DNA of 64,000 nucleotides. It comes from Leptidea sinapis (lineage: Eukaryota > Arthropoda > Insecta > Lepidoptera > Pieridae). Every line of letters starts with the position of its first letter. Position 1 is the first letter of the stretch. The translations under genes and the position numbers were made by a program. Of the stretch, positions 10,991 through 24,100 are shown piece after piece. The notes below the pieces were generated by a model. That model saw only the letters and a program-made list of their open reading frames with translations, searched no databases and was not told where the DNA came from. The DNA is taken from the NCBI RefSeq assembly GCF_905404315.1, contig NC_066291.1, positions 11,371,501 to 11,435,500 on the forward strand, in the 5' to 3' direction.

Positions 10991-12505
10991 GAGCATTTTA
11001 TATATAAATAATCATATATCCACAATTACTTTTATAGTATTGTTTTAACACTTTATCACAACGCACGACGGCATTTTTAAAATATTTTATTGCGACGCAA
11101 ACTGATCTGTCACAGGCGATGGCAAATCTCATAATGGCGGCCGATCGGCTTGTGTTAGTATAAGTGTATGCGTTGGGCCTATGTATTTACATGTTTACCG
11201 GCTTGTTTTGTTGCCTCACTGTTATGTAAGGTGACACGGAGTCCTTATTTTTTTACTAGTCCGTGATCATTCGCAGTCTGATAGCGGAACGACAGTAGTT
11301 TGCTTAAGGCGCGGACTGACTTGGATTGTAAACGCTACAACCAATAGTACAATTTTTGAGTTGATCATGACGCTAAGCTGCAAATGGGCATTTATTTTAC
11401 TGGTTTTCTTTTGTTTATTCAAATATACATATTAAACTGAATAATTGTGCGGTTTAAGTTTTAGAAAAATACTAATTCTATTAAATTCTTTAAGGAAAGA
11501 ATGTTCTTATCGCTGAAAATTCAGAGATTTTAAATTCCAAAGTTTATTTTTGGGAAGCAACTTCCAAATTTTTTATTGGACATTTCTAATTTTTCTTTAA
11601 GTCCTTCTTTTTGTAAAGTATTTATTGCGTAGGAATATTTTCATTGCGTTATGTTGTAATCGACCCTCTAAGAAACCAATTTTAGTGGATATTGAGGTAT
11701 GACCGCGCCTTAAAGACGATGTTAGCACACTCTTCTTACTTAATCATGTGTCAACCGTCACTGTCCGAATCAAATGTGAACTGAATAAATGTTTTACATT
11801 GCTGCTTATTGACCAAGAATATTTTAAACAACTGGAGTAAATGCGGCAATGTATTTCATATAGAAGTCGATGCTTATTATTTTGGTAATTTGTGGTATCT
11901 CCCATATTTCGGCTTTGCTTTTTTAATACGTGTATATAGAACGTCATTAGCAAATGGCAACATTTTTTTAGCTTTTAATCCGTAGAATTTATACAGAAAT
12001 TTTATGAAACGCACACGTCTTGGTTAAATAAGTACTTACTTACCTAATCCCCATTTGAGAGATACGTCTACCAAAAATAAATTCCAAAAATAACAATAAT
12101 CGTTACTAGAATTAGATTAATTAATTAGATTGTATAAAAATACGCAATTATTTTTATACTTTTTAGTGCATATTATATGCATTGTTTGTTTTGTTAAAAT
12201 TTTTTACATCTTGATGAACGCCATCTTGAGTTTAGTGTGACGTCACATAACCAGTGAACGTCCAAGAAGCTTCTGGAAATTTTCCTTCAAACATAAAAAT
12301 GCAATCAGCAAGGTATTGTAAATGAAGTTATAAGCGAGAGTGACACCTATCACCGATTGAGACAAAAGCGAATTATGATTGACATAAAAAAGTAGTTTGG
12401 AAGTTATTTAGGAGTAATCATAGAAACATAAGCCCAGAAACCACAACCCTGAATTTGGTTCTACCGTGGTCGTGTATAAGTTTATTGTGTATTTTTATAT
12501 ATTAC
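10991..12505. other. Intergenic stretch without recognised gene
   Basis: No supported exon. A GC-richer patch at 11040-11360 (GGCGGCCGATCGGC and neighbours) could be promoter or first-exon sequence of the downstream receptor gene, but nothing in the sequence proves this. Confidence 0.35.
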
Positions 12506-12970
12506 TAGCTGACCAGACAGATGTTGTTCTGTATATCTTTAAATATGTAATTCTTGTGTGCGTGTGTATGTCACTGAACTCCTCCTAGACGGCTGGACCG
12601 ATTCTAATGAAACTTTCTGTGTGTATTCAGGTGGATTCAAGAATGGTTTAGATTCACAATTGAACTACCTCCTAAATGGCTGGACCGATTTTGATGATAT
12701 TTTTGTGTGTTCCAGTGAATTTGAGATTGGTGTGTGTCTTCAGGTGGATTCTAAAATGGTTTAGATTCACAATTAAACTACCTCCTAAACGGCTGGACTG
12801 ATTTTGATGACTTTTTTGTTTGTTTCAGTGAATTTGAGATTGGTTTAGATTCTCAATTCCGCCCATATAATATAATTCTCCTGCTCATGTGTATGTTAGT
12901 GAACTGCTCCTAACGGCTGGACCGATTTTTCAAATTTAAAACATGTGTACAGGACAACGTCTGTTGGGTC
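12506..12970. repeat. ACTAGCTGACC-family element with inverted ends and internal tandem units
   Basis: The left end (ACTAGCTGACCAGACAGATG) and the reverse complement of the right end (ACAAGTGGACCCAACAGACG) match over about 29 bp, so the copy has terminal inverted repeats. Inside are three tandem units of about 85-113 bp (starting near 12575, 12661 and 12774), each with CCTAAACGGCTGGACCGATT-like and GGTTTAGATTCACAATT-like blocks. A relative lies in reverse at 27850-27990. Confidence 0.7.
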
Positions 12971-13956
12971 CACTTGTAATAAATAAAATAATGATTTTTA
13001 TTAATTTTAATGTGTGACAAAACTTAAGATTTATCAATCTACATAAAAATAATGTGATAGATAATTAACAAGTGTAGTAAACCTACCAACTATAGCTTTA
13101 CCTCCTGAGAAAGATATAAAAATTATTATTAGTTATTCATTATGAACTATTCTTTCAATTTGATTTCTGAACGACGGGGGACACTTCAAAAGAAAAACAA
13201 AATTGTTGTGTTTCTTTTAATTCCGAGTATTTTCATATTTATTCACCTTTTAAACCTTCTCTGGACTTCGACAAATAATTCAAGACCAAAATTAGCCAAA
13301 TCAGTCCAGCCGTTCCCGAGTTTTAGCGACACTAACGAACAGCAATTCATTTTTATTTAAATAGATATAATTTTATATAATTTTTGACAAACATCAGTGT
13401 GATAAGTATAACTGTAGCTTCAACTAAAAATAAATAAAAATCTCAAACTCTTCTAGACTTTATTTCATAGAATAACTATTTCCACCTTCAAAACTTAATC
13501 AGTTTCAACGTATTATGGGGAACTGAATGGCAAGAATATATTCTGCATTTAAGTTATGATTTGTACACTAGGCTCCTTTTGGCGACCTATATGATGGAGC
13601 CGTTTTATGTCCAGTTCAAAGTATTAGTACTTATAAAAAAAAAAATATAAAAAAACCAACACAACAACACAAATTATTGAAATGGGTAAAAAAGAGCCAT
13701 GGACAGACAGGCGAGTACATTTTTATGGAAAAAATGCTGCTAAGGTTTCCTTACGAGATTTCATTTTAGAGACACGCTCCCAGACGTAAGGATACGGGAA
13801 TTATGCTCAAACTACATTGTAGAAAGCTTGTTTATACGACCCGAACAGGAAATGATTTCGCAGCGGATTCAACTGAACAATCTTTCAATTGAAACAATAT
13901 TTAATAACATTAAATCTGTATACTATAATTATATTGTATCCTAACGCCTTTGATTG
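12971..13956. other. Intergenic stretch; includes an ACTAGCTGACCC-family remnant at about 13150-13350
   Basis: An open frame at 13142-13360 ends in repeat sequence (CCAAATCAGTCCAGCCGTTC, reverse of the block at 1750), so it is not a gene. The rest shows nothing recognised. Confidence 0.5.
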
Positions 13957-14315
13957 TTCAACTGATGGTAATTGATACGCCCTGCCCATTACAATGCAGT
14001 GACGTTCAGGATTAGAAGAAAAACCCAAAACTTCTGAGTGGCACTACAATAACGCTCGTCACCTTGAGACATAAGATGTTCAGTCTCATTTGCCCAGTAA
14101 TTTCACTAGCTACGGCGCCTTTCAGATCGATACACAGTAATGTTGACACATTACTGCTACACAGCAGAAAAAGGCGCCGTTGTGGTGCCCATACTCTAGC
14201 CGGCATCCTGTGCAAAGAAGCCTCCGACTGTCCACTGGTTAATGCCCTTATTCACCTCTTACCCTTAGCCCTGGGACTTCCCTTTTCTTTTCATGCCCCG
14301 GGGAAGCACAGGCTT
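13957..14315 (+). repeat. SINE-like repeat (AATGCAGTGCCGCTC family), near complete
   Basis: Contains the family blocks GATGGTAATTGATACGCCCT, CATTTGCCCAGTAATTTCAC, TAGCTACGGCGCC and AGCCGGCATCCTGTGCAAAG. The 14230-14310 end (ATGCCCCGGGGAAG) resembles the end of the repeat at 42400-42640. Confidence 0.7.
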
Positions 14316-14319
14316 TTTA

Positions 14320-16840
14320 ATGTTAAATATAAGATTTTATTACAATAATATTGTTAATCATCTGGTTCCTATTAAAAAGGACGTGCTCATGACATAGCAT
14401 TAAGTAATTAATATTGTAATTTATTGTAATTAGTAGCAAGAATGTCATGTAGAAGTTAATTTGACATGGACAACGAGTAGCAGAGCCATGATGTGTTCAT
14501 GTCGTGTTCGACATATTTAAATGTATTTAAAACGTGTTTATTGGTAATCAATTACATAAAAGAATAGTAATTCTATAAGAATACTTTGTTGAGCATTACT
14601 GTGTGAGTATAGAACAAATATTGAATGGTAGATAGATAATGGTATTGGTAAGAGATGTGCGAGGGAAGCGATTGCTGGTCTATGCGACATGCTCGTGGTG
14701 CCTGGCTCTAGCTTTGGGGATTTTAATTTTTAAATTGATTATATGACATTTTAAGTTATTGTCATTTTAAATTGAAATATATATTTACTATTCAATGCTA
14801 TTATTTCTATATTATCTCTATAATAATTTTACACTCGTAATTTTATTGATTACAACGATTTTCGTGAGAAATTTCTTCAAACAATGATTATCTTGATAAT
14901 TAAGTCAAAACGTTTGAGTAATTTTGGTGAGTGTTTTTAAAGCACACATCGTTTTATTATAATTTAAATATTCTATAATGCTATAAATTTAAAATGCTAC
15001 TTTAGTATGTTTTAATTCAGCTATATGCATTAAAAGTACTTAATAATAATTTGGTTTGACTTTATATTATGTTTTGTTAAGGTTCCTTTTGCGTTTCAAG
15101 ATTAATCATGGAAATCAAACCTGTGACCAATTGCTTATAAGGCTGACACTCAAACCGACATTAAATCAAATGTGTCATGTTCATTAGCAATGTACACCCG
15201 TTAGCCAAGGGCCGGCCACGCTTTGTGGTTTCACTGGTGTTTCAACAGAATATGATCAACTTGGAGGTGATCACTTATGTTCTACCAGATAACCTGCAAG
15301 CTACTTCTTTCTTAGGGTAGGACGGGGCACAAAGGTCCAATTTAGCAATTAGTAATTATACTGTGAAAACTAAACCCAACAAAAAACACAACAAACAGTT
15401 ATCGAACCGGTTGATTCAATATTTTAGAATTATATCTTTCTACTGTTTTTCTAGACCTGGTAGTATGCCTCTTTTTGCCCCATAGTAGGGGTAAAAAGGG
15501 CAAAAATGTCCAATATTTATTTTTTTATTTTAACGGGTTTTATGAAATAATACTGTAACATATAACTACTACTCAATGAAGTCGAGTTAGTAAATCTTTT
15601 GTGGGACGATGGATATGCTTAACAACATGATCTCAGAAAATGTTCAAAACAAATGTGTTACGAAATTCAAAAGAATTGTTATTAGAAGTTTATGTGGTTA
15701 ATGTTACTATAAGTTATAAATTTGAATATAACGAAATTTTGTATAAAAAAAGAAGAAACCCGCTGAATTTAATTAATAAAAACGTAATTAATAATTTGCA
15801 AATGTAAAAAGAGAGGGCAGTGTGGAACTGAAAGTTTTTGTATGATTTGGCTGACTGTTTACGGCTTATCAATCAAAATCCATTATAGAAGCAATATTCA
15901 CTTACTTTTGTATCTCGCTGTATCTCCGTTAGAGTGGTTCTTCTCTCTCGCACGCATTGTTTGTCTTAACGCTAGTATATTATAACTTTTTGAATATTGT
16001 TGCATTTTGTTATTGCGGCATTGGACAACAACAAGAAAATCTATTGCGAATTATAAGACACAGCCATTGACACACAGAGGTATGGAAATTGGAGGCAAGT
16101 AATATACGGAACACTAACGATAATTATAAGAATAGATACAAGTAAAAGAACAAGCGAATGACCTACTTACTTATAAGCCGTTATCATCTTGCCCATAACA
16201 GTGACAATATCTGACTTGTCGATGTTTCAATTGTCGAAATAAATACGTAAAAAACAATTTAGAAAAAAAGTCCACAAACATACATTTTAATTTATCTGAA
16301 ATTAAAAAAATACGTAGTAAGTGTCGTTGTTTTGTTACTTACACCTATTTTGTGCTATGTATATTAAAATATTATATCTCCTGGTCCTAATCTTTTTTAG
16401 AGTCAGTCAAAGTTAACTACACATTTTGTTTTAAATTAAAAGCCTCATCCTTTTTTAAGCCGGCTTTTATTTTTTGAACGTTATAAATAATTCAAATAAG
16501 CATCCAAGCGCTCCCAAGTTCATAAACCCAGATGCGTTACAATCCCAATGATTCAGTAACTCTTTTAAATTCTCGAGAGCTTGTAACATATACGTACGGT
16601 TAATACACTTCCTGAAATCTCACACAAAGATACTTTGTTCCTCTGGCCGTATGTTGCTATCAATGATCAAGCTTTTACAATTGCAAAATTATTGTATTAA
16701 ACGAAAATGTTATTTATTTATATGTTTATTGGCTTTGTCTTTAACTTTATAATAATAATAATATAAGCCTTTATTCAGATAGTATTATTTACATATATAT
16801 ATATATATATCCTTAATTAAGTATCTATCACTATCTGGTT
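14320..16840. other. AT-rich intergenic stretch, no recognised gene
   Basis: A vague similarity to the GTTGCAAGAGAA...GGTGATCACTTA LINE 3' end lies at 15220-15280. An (AT)n run lies at 16793-16810. Nothing else is supported. Confidence 0.45.
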
Positions 16841-16845
16841 GTCTA

Positions 16846-17031
16846 TTGACAAAGGCCTCTTCCAACTTTTTCCACTCTTTTCTATCTTTAGCTAACCTAT
16901 ACCATGTCTTGCCTGCCATCGTCCTAAGTTCATCTGACCATCTCCTGTATTGTCCCCCCGGTTTCCTTTTTAAGTTTCTGGGATACCAGTCTGTGATACA
17001 TTTGCTCCATTTGTCTATACCCCGTCTTTAA
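16846..17031 (-). mobile_element. LINE fragment, C-terminus of an endonuclease-reverse transcriptase
   Basis: The reverse complement translates to GQYRRWSDEL, GKTWYRLAKDRKEWKKLEEA and FV, the conserved end of lepidopteran endonuclease-reverse transcriptase proteins (usual form RWxDD..AGxxWxxxAQDRxxWKxLxEA). It is truncated and ends in an AT-rich run at 16800. Confidence 0.85.
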
Positions 17032-18056
17032 CTTTATAAATTCTAAATTAAATTTATTGTGTTGAGTTATAAAGTTTTCGGCGTTATGGTACTTTATAAT
17101 TTTATATTAATTTTTACAATGTTGAGCCTTAGAGTTCATTAGTTGGTGTGTCCCATTGGGTTGGTAAATAATTTGGGAGAATTTGGGATAATTTTGTAAT
17201 CCCAGATGATTGCCATACAAAAACATGGTTTCAACAATATGGATTATTTTTTCTTCTAAGAGATATTTTTTTAAAGATTATCATGATTGCAGAGAACTAA
17301 TTAAGGATAATTTTATAAATCTAAGATAGCTGCAGCGAGAAGTCATGGTTATCATCATTAATTAAGTTCCGATGACTACTAAATCACTGTTCAGGCGGCT
17401 ATATCACTTTAAGTATATTATTTCTATGGTGTCTCAATGTCAACTAAGATGGTTGTTGTGATGTGAGTTAAAATAAAATTTAGGAAAGCTAGAACCACAA
17501 ATATTTAAAATGTATTAAACAACTTGAAATAAATTTAAAACACTATTCTTACTACGGCCTTTAAATTCAATTAAAATACAATAATACAGTTATGTTTTTT
17601 TGTGGTACTTAACTATAGTTTTAGTGAAATATTTCCTAATATCAAATCAATCAATTTTAATTTTCTCTTGAACTTTATCGGTCTTACAAATAAAATTGGC
17701 ATAAAGTTAAAACTAAGCATAAACCAAGAATATGTAAAATGTTTACAAATAGACATTTTGCTTACGAATGGTTAGTTCAGACGTATAACGTTTCCCGCGT
17801 TTATTCGCAAGGCAGTTTGTCATTCGGAAAACTTCAGAATTATCATTGTTATGACAATGTTGTCAACAATATTGTAAACATTTAGCATTTTCTTTGTTTA
17901 TCATCAGTTAACTTTATACCAAGTATATTTGTAAGGCCGTATATGTTTACAAAAACAGATATATCATAAATAAATTAATTAGGTATTCCTACCAACGACT
18001 CATAATATTTAATTAAGTATTATAAATAAATAACTTAATTTTTTCTTTATTTGCAG
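17032..18056. other. AT-rich stretch upstream of the first visible receptor exon
   Basis: Expected to be intron or 5' flank of the receptor gene, because the exon at 18057 opens in phase 0 with no start codon. No exon with a signal peptide could be recognised here. Confidence 0.4.
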
Positions 18057-18138
18057 GTTTTGCGGCAAAAGCCAGCGAAATTGGCACGTTTTGCCCGCGA
18101 AGGAGCCAGACCTAAGCAGACTTCGGAAAACTCTACAA
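18057..18138 (+). CDS. Receptor kinase exon a (extracellular linker)
   Basis: Acceptor TTGCAG, donor GTAATA. It is 82 nt, so an entry in phase 0 leaves phase 1, exactly what the EGF exons need. The open frame is basic (VLRQKPAKLARFAREGARP) and resembles a propeptide or linker. Evidence is splice sites, phase and openness only, since no domain is present. It may be preceded by further ectodomain exons. Confidence 0.55.
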
Positions 18139-21100
18139 GTAATATTTTTTTTTTCATTCGCTTACTGTAACCAATGACTTTCTATACATATAGAACTTCA
18201 TTGAGTGTAACACACAACACACAGATATATTGAAACTACGTTAGACCTGATTTCGACGGACGGTCGGACATTGCATGAACAACGGATTCATAGAAATGGA
18301 ATTTCCGAATTTCTTTTTTAGGGCTCCTTTAGCCTGAAAAAGATGGATAAATGACCTATGAGTTATAAAGGAGCCCTAAATGGATCTTATTAATTCATAG
18401 TAACGCTTGCTTTGGTATCATTATGTTATGATATCACGAATAAGTATCATTGTAAGCTATACTTACATAACAGTTCTTATTAATTTAATCTAATAATTTT
18501 AATATAATACGAACAGTTATTTTTAATTATAACAAAAGAGCTTTAATGCTTAAAATAATTTGATAATTACTATGTTAAAACATTATTTATAATGAATAAA
18601 ACTTAAATAATCATAATAAAAGTAAATACTCGTATCATTAAGATCACAGTCGGTTGATAAGGTGCCCATGAAGCCACCAACGTTACCTCTCTGAATAGAT
18701 ACGTATTACGTATTACGTATAAATTATACGCGAGTAAGAAGAGTGAATTGGTCATTACACTCTTGGCTTGCTCATTTTGCGCCTGCGACTCGCGTTCATC
18801 AGGACACGGCCATATACAAACAACACTGGCGAATGTAAGCTTGCGGCGGACTCGTCTCGCAAGACATACTCTTTCTCTTTCGTACGCTTTGTACCGCTAT
18901 CTATCGTTACATGTGAACCTGGCATCATAGCAACATAACACACTTGTAATATGTAGGTACATTGTTCTTATACCAATGAAAGGGTCATACCGGGTAATCA
19001 GTAACCTTAAACCAAAGAAAATCAAAATTTTATTTTATTATGGTGGATAGCGATGACGTAGAAATGTTACTACGCTTATATGGTCCTAACATACATGTAA
19101 TCATACATAGACATCAACAGTACAAACCAAGCTGCAGCGATTCCAACGGCTGGCATGCACAGCCATAACTGGTTGCATGCGCACTACGCCAACATCTGCC
19201 CTAGAAACCATTCTAGGGCTCACACCGCTTGACATACATATCCAACATGAGGCGACAATGTCAGTTCTCCGCCTGAAGCTGATGGGTGTATGCAAGAATG
19301 ATGACTGCCTCACAGGAAACCTCTGGAACAGAGTAAGGAAGGATTTCCCACTCTGTGAGGCACACTGTGATAGAATACCCAAAACACACATCTTTCAAAA
19401 TAATTACCGTATTCAACTGTACGAAGTGGGAGCAGACCAGTCAGATGTAAATGAACTCAGAATTAACACAGACGGCTCCAAAATGGCAGCCGGAACTGGA
19501 GCTGGCATCTTCTCACAGGAACTGAATATACACACCTCTATACCCTTAGGCATACACAGCTCCATATTCCAATGCGAATGCATAGCCATCAAGGAAGCTG
19601 CAGACGCGATACTAAGAAGGAAAATACACGGATATTATTACAGTACTGACTGCGCTGGGGAGCAACACCTATAACTCAGCGCTGATATACGAGTGTCACC
19701 GATCCTTAGAACGAGCTGCCTCTAACAACTGGGTAACTCTGCAATGGATCAAAGGACACAGCGGTTCGTTGGGGAACAATGCAGCGGATGAACTTGCAAG
19801 GCGGGGGTCGGAAACGCAAGTGGCTGGCCCAGGGCCAGTCCTGCCGCTACCCTTCAGCCAAATGCGGTCATGGATACGCTCTCTCACCAACAACCTACAT
19901 GGAACCCGATGGACAAATGTCTCAGGCTGCAGACAGTCGAAAGAGGCGATTCCTGCACTATCGCCCATACTGACACGTCGACTTATTAGCCTAAACAGAC
20001 ATGACATCCGAATTATGGTCGGCACCCTAACGGGTCACACATCACTGAACAAACACCTATTTACAATCGGCGTTACGGACAGTCCTAAGTGCAGGGGCTG
20101 TCTAACCGAAGATGAAACGGTCACTCACGTAATCCTGGAATGTGCTGGGGTGGCCAACCAACGGGCACAAACCTTAGTAAATACAAGGTCGCTGCCAGGA
20201 AGTCTGCGAACACCCCAGGAGTGTTCTGAACTTCTGGAAGGAGCTGGGCTGGTTGGAATGACTGGCCAACACTGCACGCAAAATGGACCCAATTAAGCGG
20301 TCTAATTGCGGAAACAGGAGCCCTTTACCAATACCAATACCATACATAGACATTGTTTGCCCTCCCTACTCTTATTATAACTCCGGCGAGAAGAGCCAAT
20401 TTCACAACATGTAAAATAACAATATGATATCACAAGCAATTGTATTTTCTAATAAAAGTTCTGCCAACTGTGATCCCTTTCGTGTCCTAGTTCTGCTCTA
20501 TGAATACATTATATTATACCTAAGCTTAGTTGCAACATAGTGGAATGTGTGAAACAATTAAAGTAAAACAAAGTTTAAAAACTAAAAAATACAAATTGAT
20601 AGCCAAACTAAAACCTATAAATTAAGTAGATACCTAATTAATATATATATCGTCAAGTTGCAACTTAGTGGAATGTATGAAACAATTTAAACTAAATAAA
20701 ACTTAAAAAACTATATAATATAATATAGTATTTCCTCTATACAGTGACACAAATTATTGCGAAAAAAAACAGTTTCGAAACTGTAATTTTTCTTCTTCTT
20801 CTATCTGTTTGTGTAGTATGTGTGTGTGGTTTTTCTCCTACAAATCCTGTATAGGTAAAACTAATATTGTTTAATAAAAATTGGATATCGGCCGTGCTGA
20901 AGATGGTAAAAATTATGTTGAAAGATAACATAATTTTTTTTATGCGATTTATTTACTATTTTATAATTTGTTGTGGGTGTAATCTACTAATTACTACATG
21001 CTTAATTTTTGATTACTTTTAAAATTAGCATTACACAAAGGAGGTATGCAGCCAAATGCAATTTTAAAAACTCTCCATACGCTTGATATTAGTAAAATGT

Positions 21101-24100
21101 TTGTGTACCGAGCTATTAATCGGTACAATAAGACCTCCTCTGTTTGTGACAAAAAAAAATCTAGCCGTCCACGTAGTGTTCGTACGAAAAAGGTATAAGC
21201 AGTAAGGGTAGGAATTCGAAGAAATCCTGCGCAACATTTTAACAAACAAAATGACCGCATTTATACTCAAAGCCGCTAAGGAAGCTTCTCAATTAGTCGA
21301 CAGAGTGCAACGTGGACATTATCTGACTTTAGTGATGGTTTGGTGGGGTATTAGCTATGAAGGAGTGACTGAGCCATACTTTTATGAAAAAGGTATCAAA
21401 ACATCGGCACAAGTGTATCAAGATACCATGCTTGAGAAGGTAGTGAAGCTTCTTTTCAACACCGTGTTCAATAACCAAGAATGGTCCTTCCAGCAAGGTT
21501 CAGCGCCGGGTCATAAAGCTTGGTTGAAAACGAACGTTTCGGACTTCATCAGAGCTGGAGACTGGCTATCGTCTAGTTCTGATCATTATGGTCAGTTTTA
21601 GAGAGTATGGCTTGCTTTAAACACCATGATAATTTGGATTCCCTCAAACAATAAGTATTTTCCCATGGAAAGAGTGCGTGCTTCTATTGATAAATGGCCT
21701 CAACGCTTGAATGACTGTATTTCAGCCAATGGAGACCACTTTGAAGAAGCTTTTTACATTTTAAATTGTTTTATATTTATGTATTAAGCTAACACACTGT
21801 AAAAGTAATAAATATTATTTGCAATTGAATTTTTTTTTTCATTGTTTCAGTATTTATGGCAAGACTACGTATACCCTTTCCAAAAAAAAAAAGAATTAAA
21901 TAAATCGGTCTCCTCTGTAAAAAATATACGCGTCGACTTGAGCACTTCTTCCGTTTGTTTTTGTCGGTTTAAATGGCAAGAAACTAATTGCCATTATTTT
22001 AAATCAATATTTACTGAGTCAGCATTTTACATCAAATTCATTTAAATTGTGCAAACTGCAAAGTGATGAGACAAAAATATTCAAACGTTATAAAAACCTC
22101 AAAATAGTTACGAGTGTACAAAATATTATCAATTTGCATTCAAATTACCAAAAAAGGAGAATTCTCCATGACAGGACCGACCAGACACCAGCACTTCTTC
22201 CGTTTGTTTTTGTCGGTTTAAATGGCAAGAAACTAATTGCCATTATTTTAAATCAATATTTACTGAGTCAGCATTTTACATCAAATTCATTTAAATTGTG
22301 CAAACTGCAACGTGATGAGACAAAAATATTCAAACGTTATAAAAACCTCAAAATAGTTACGAGTGTACAAAATATTATCAATTTGCATTCAAATTACCAA
22401 AAAAGGAGAATTCTCCATGACAGGATCGACCAGACACCACAAGCGGCGCTCATTCACTTATGAACTACTAATTAAAGCACTCATAAATTAAAAGCCAAGA
22501 ACGGAAGTAGCGCAAAATGAAATCTTATTAAAAAAATACCGGTTTGATAAATCTAAATTAGGCGTTAACTAAACAACTGTTAAGAATATCAACAACAAGG
22601 ACAATTTAATAGACCATTACCATTAAAGATCTCGATTGCAAAATTTTTGTGTTGGGTATATCATTATAGAAATCGCAAGAAACATCATGCATGCCTTATA
22701 CAGCCCCTTAGTGAAATCACCTGGCTGGTACATTCATCCAGAATCGATAGACTTAGAGACCTTCAAAGCATATTCTTATAAAAGCCGGCAACCTCAGAGT
22801 TTGGTATTGTGGGTGTCTTTGAGAGGTGATAAAATAAGAAAAGCAGAGATCCATTCGATGTAATTTTAATAATTTCAGTAAACTTCATCCATGGAGGGTG
22901 CGAAATTTCGTCGTGCCGTGACGAAACGGCGTGCGTCCAGTATAACGATGAGTTACATTATTGTGCTTGCACATCAAATGGGGAACCAGCTAAGGAAGGC
23001 AACTCATGCCCCAGAAGCACGGGTAATTAACTAATATAGCATTAAAGTGTGTAGACTTTACATTAGTATGGTGAGAGCGATACGTTGTCTTTTAAACTGT
23101 AATCTCAAAGATATTGTTAATCAGTTCTGTTTAGATTTAGCGTCTTGTTGCAATTTCAAATTATCCGTTAAAAAGAGTCGGTGAAAACATAAATGAAGAG
23201 AATAGTTATTCTTAGATATAGAGAAACTTCCAGAGACTACAAATCACAAGAGCGTTGCTAGCCTTGTCATATCGACCTAGGAACCACGGATGTTTTTATT
23301 ACAAATCAGTTGTTCGTACATCTCCATACACACATATGCTACTGGAGGTATTTGTCTTTTCAACGAGGTCTTCAAAACGTTCCGCGTAATGGACGTGGTA
23401 GAAGTCGTACAATGATGAGATGTCTCTAGGTTACTTGATCCTAGAGATGCAGTCCCGTTAGTTGAGTACTGTTATTTTGAGCCCCAGCTTCTTGCCTTTC
23501 AAATTTATCCAAGAGTTTGATGGAGATACGGGCAATCGCTCGCCTTTCAGTATTCTGGCACTTGGTGACGCAATAAGGAAAGTATTGATGAAGTGTATTG
23601 ATATAGCTAAGATCCTGATGGATATACTGAACGAAGGTTCGTGATCTTCCTTCCTAATCCTTCCTAATCCGCGATTTGTCAAGAGGGACCTTGACGATAT
23701 GTCGAGAGACCTCTGCATGGCTTGTAAGTTAGGACTCCTCTTCTGTATTATCACATCATTCATTTTTCAAGCATTTGTAAGCAATAACTTGCTGTGCCAT
23801 CTATCATGATAGTGGTAGACTGCTTGATATTCCAAAAGTCTAAGTTAACAGTGAAGCGGGGTGCCATGGTATGGTTGCTTGGCTTAAACTGCTCCACCGA
23901 AGGTTTGGGTAGGGATATTCCCTCCCACTCTGGTAGAAAACTTTCTTTTATGTGGTCAAATCATTAACATAAATATTTTCTCTTTAAGGATCGCTGTCAT
24001 ATTTGAAGAAGGGTTTGGGGGTCGGGCGTCAGTACTCAACCCATACCTATGCGAAACAAAGCAGCACTGGGCGGCTACTTGAAGGTGGTTTTCCGTGTGA

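Noticed and set aside
13142..13360. Plus-strand frame with a hydrophobic N-terminus as a signal-peptide exon of the receptor
   Set aside because: Its 3' half is dispersed repeat sequence and no donor in phase 0 was found.
16793..16810. Short (AT)n run as a replication or promoter element
   Set aside because: A simple repeat at the end of a LINE fragment; no further support.
22047..22463. 138-codon frame over the tandem duplication as a protein gene
   Set aside because: The frame exists because the repeat unit length is a multiple of three; the sequence is part of an interspersed repeat family.
23458..23763. Overlapping open frames on both strands as a gene
   Set aside because: No recognisable motif; flanked by repeat fragments; no splice or codon evidence.
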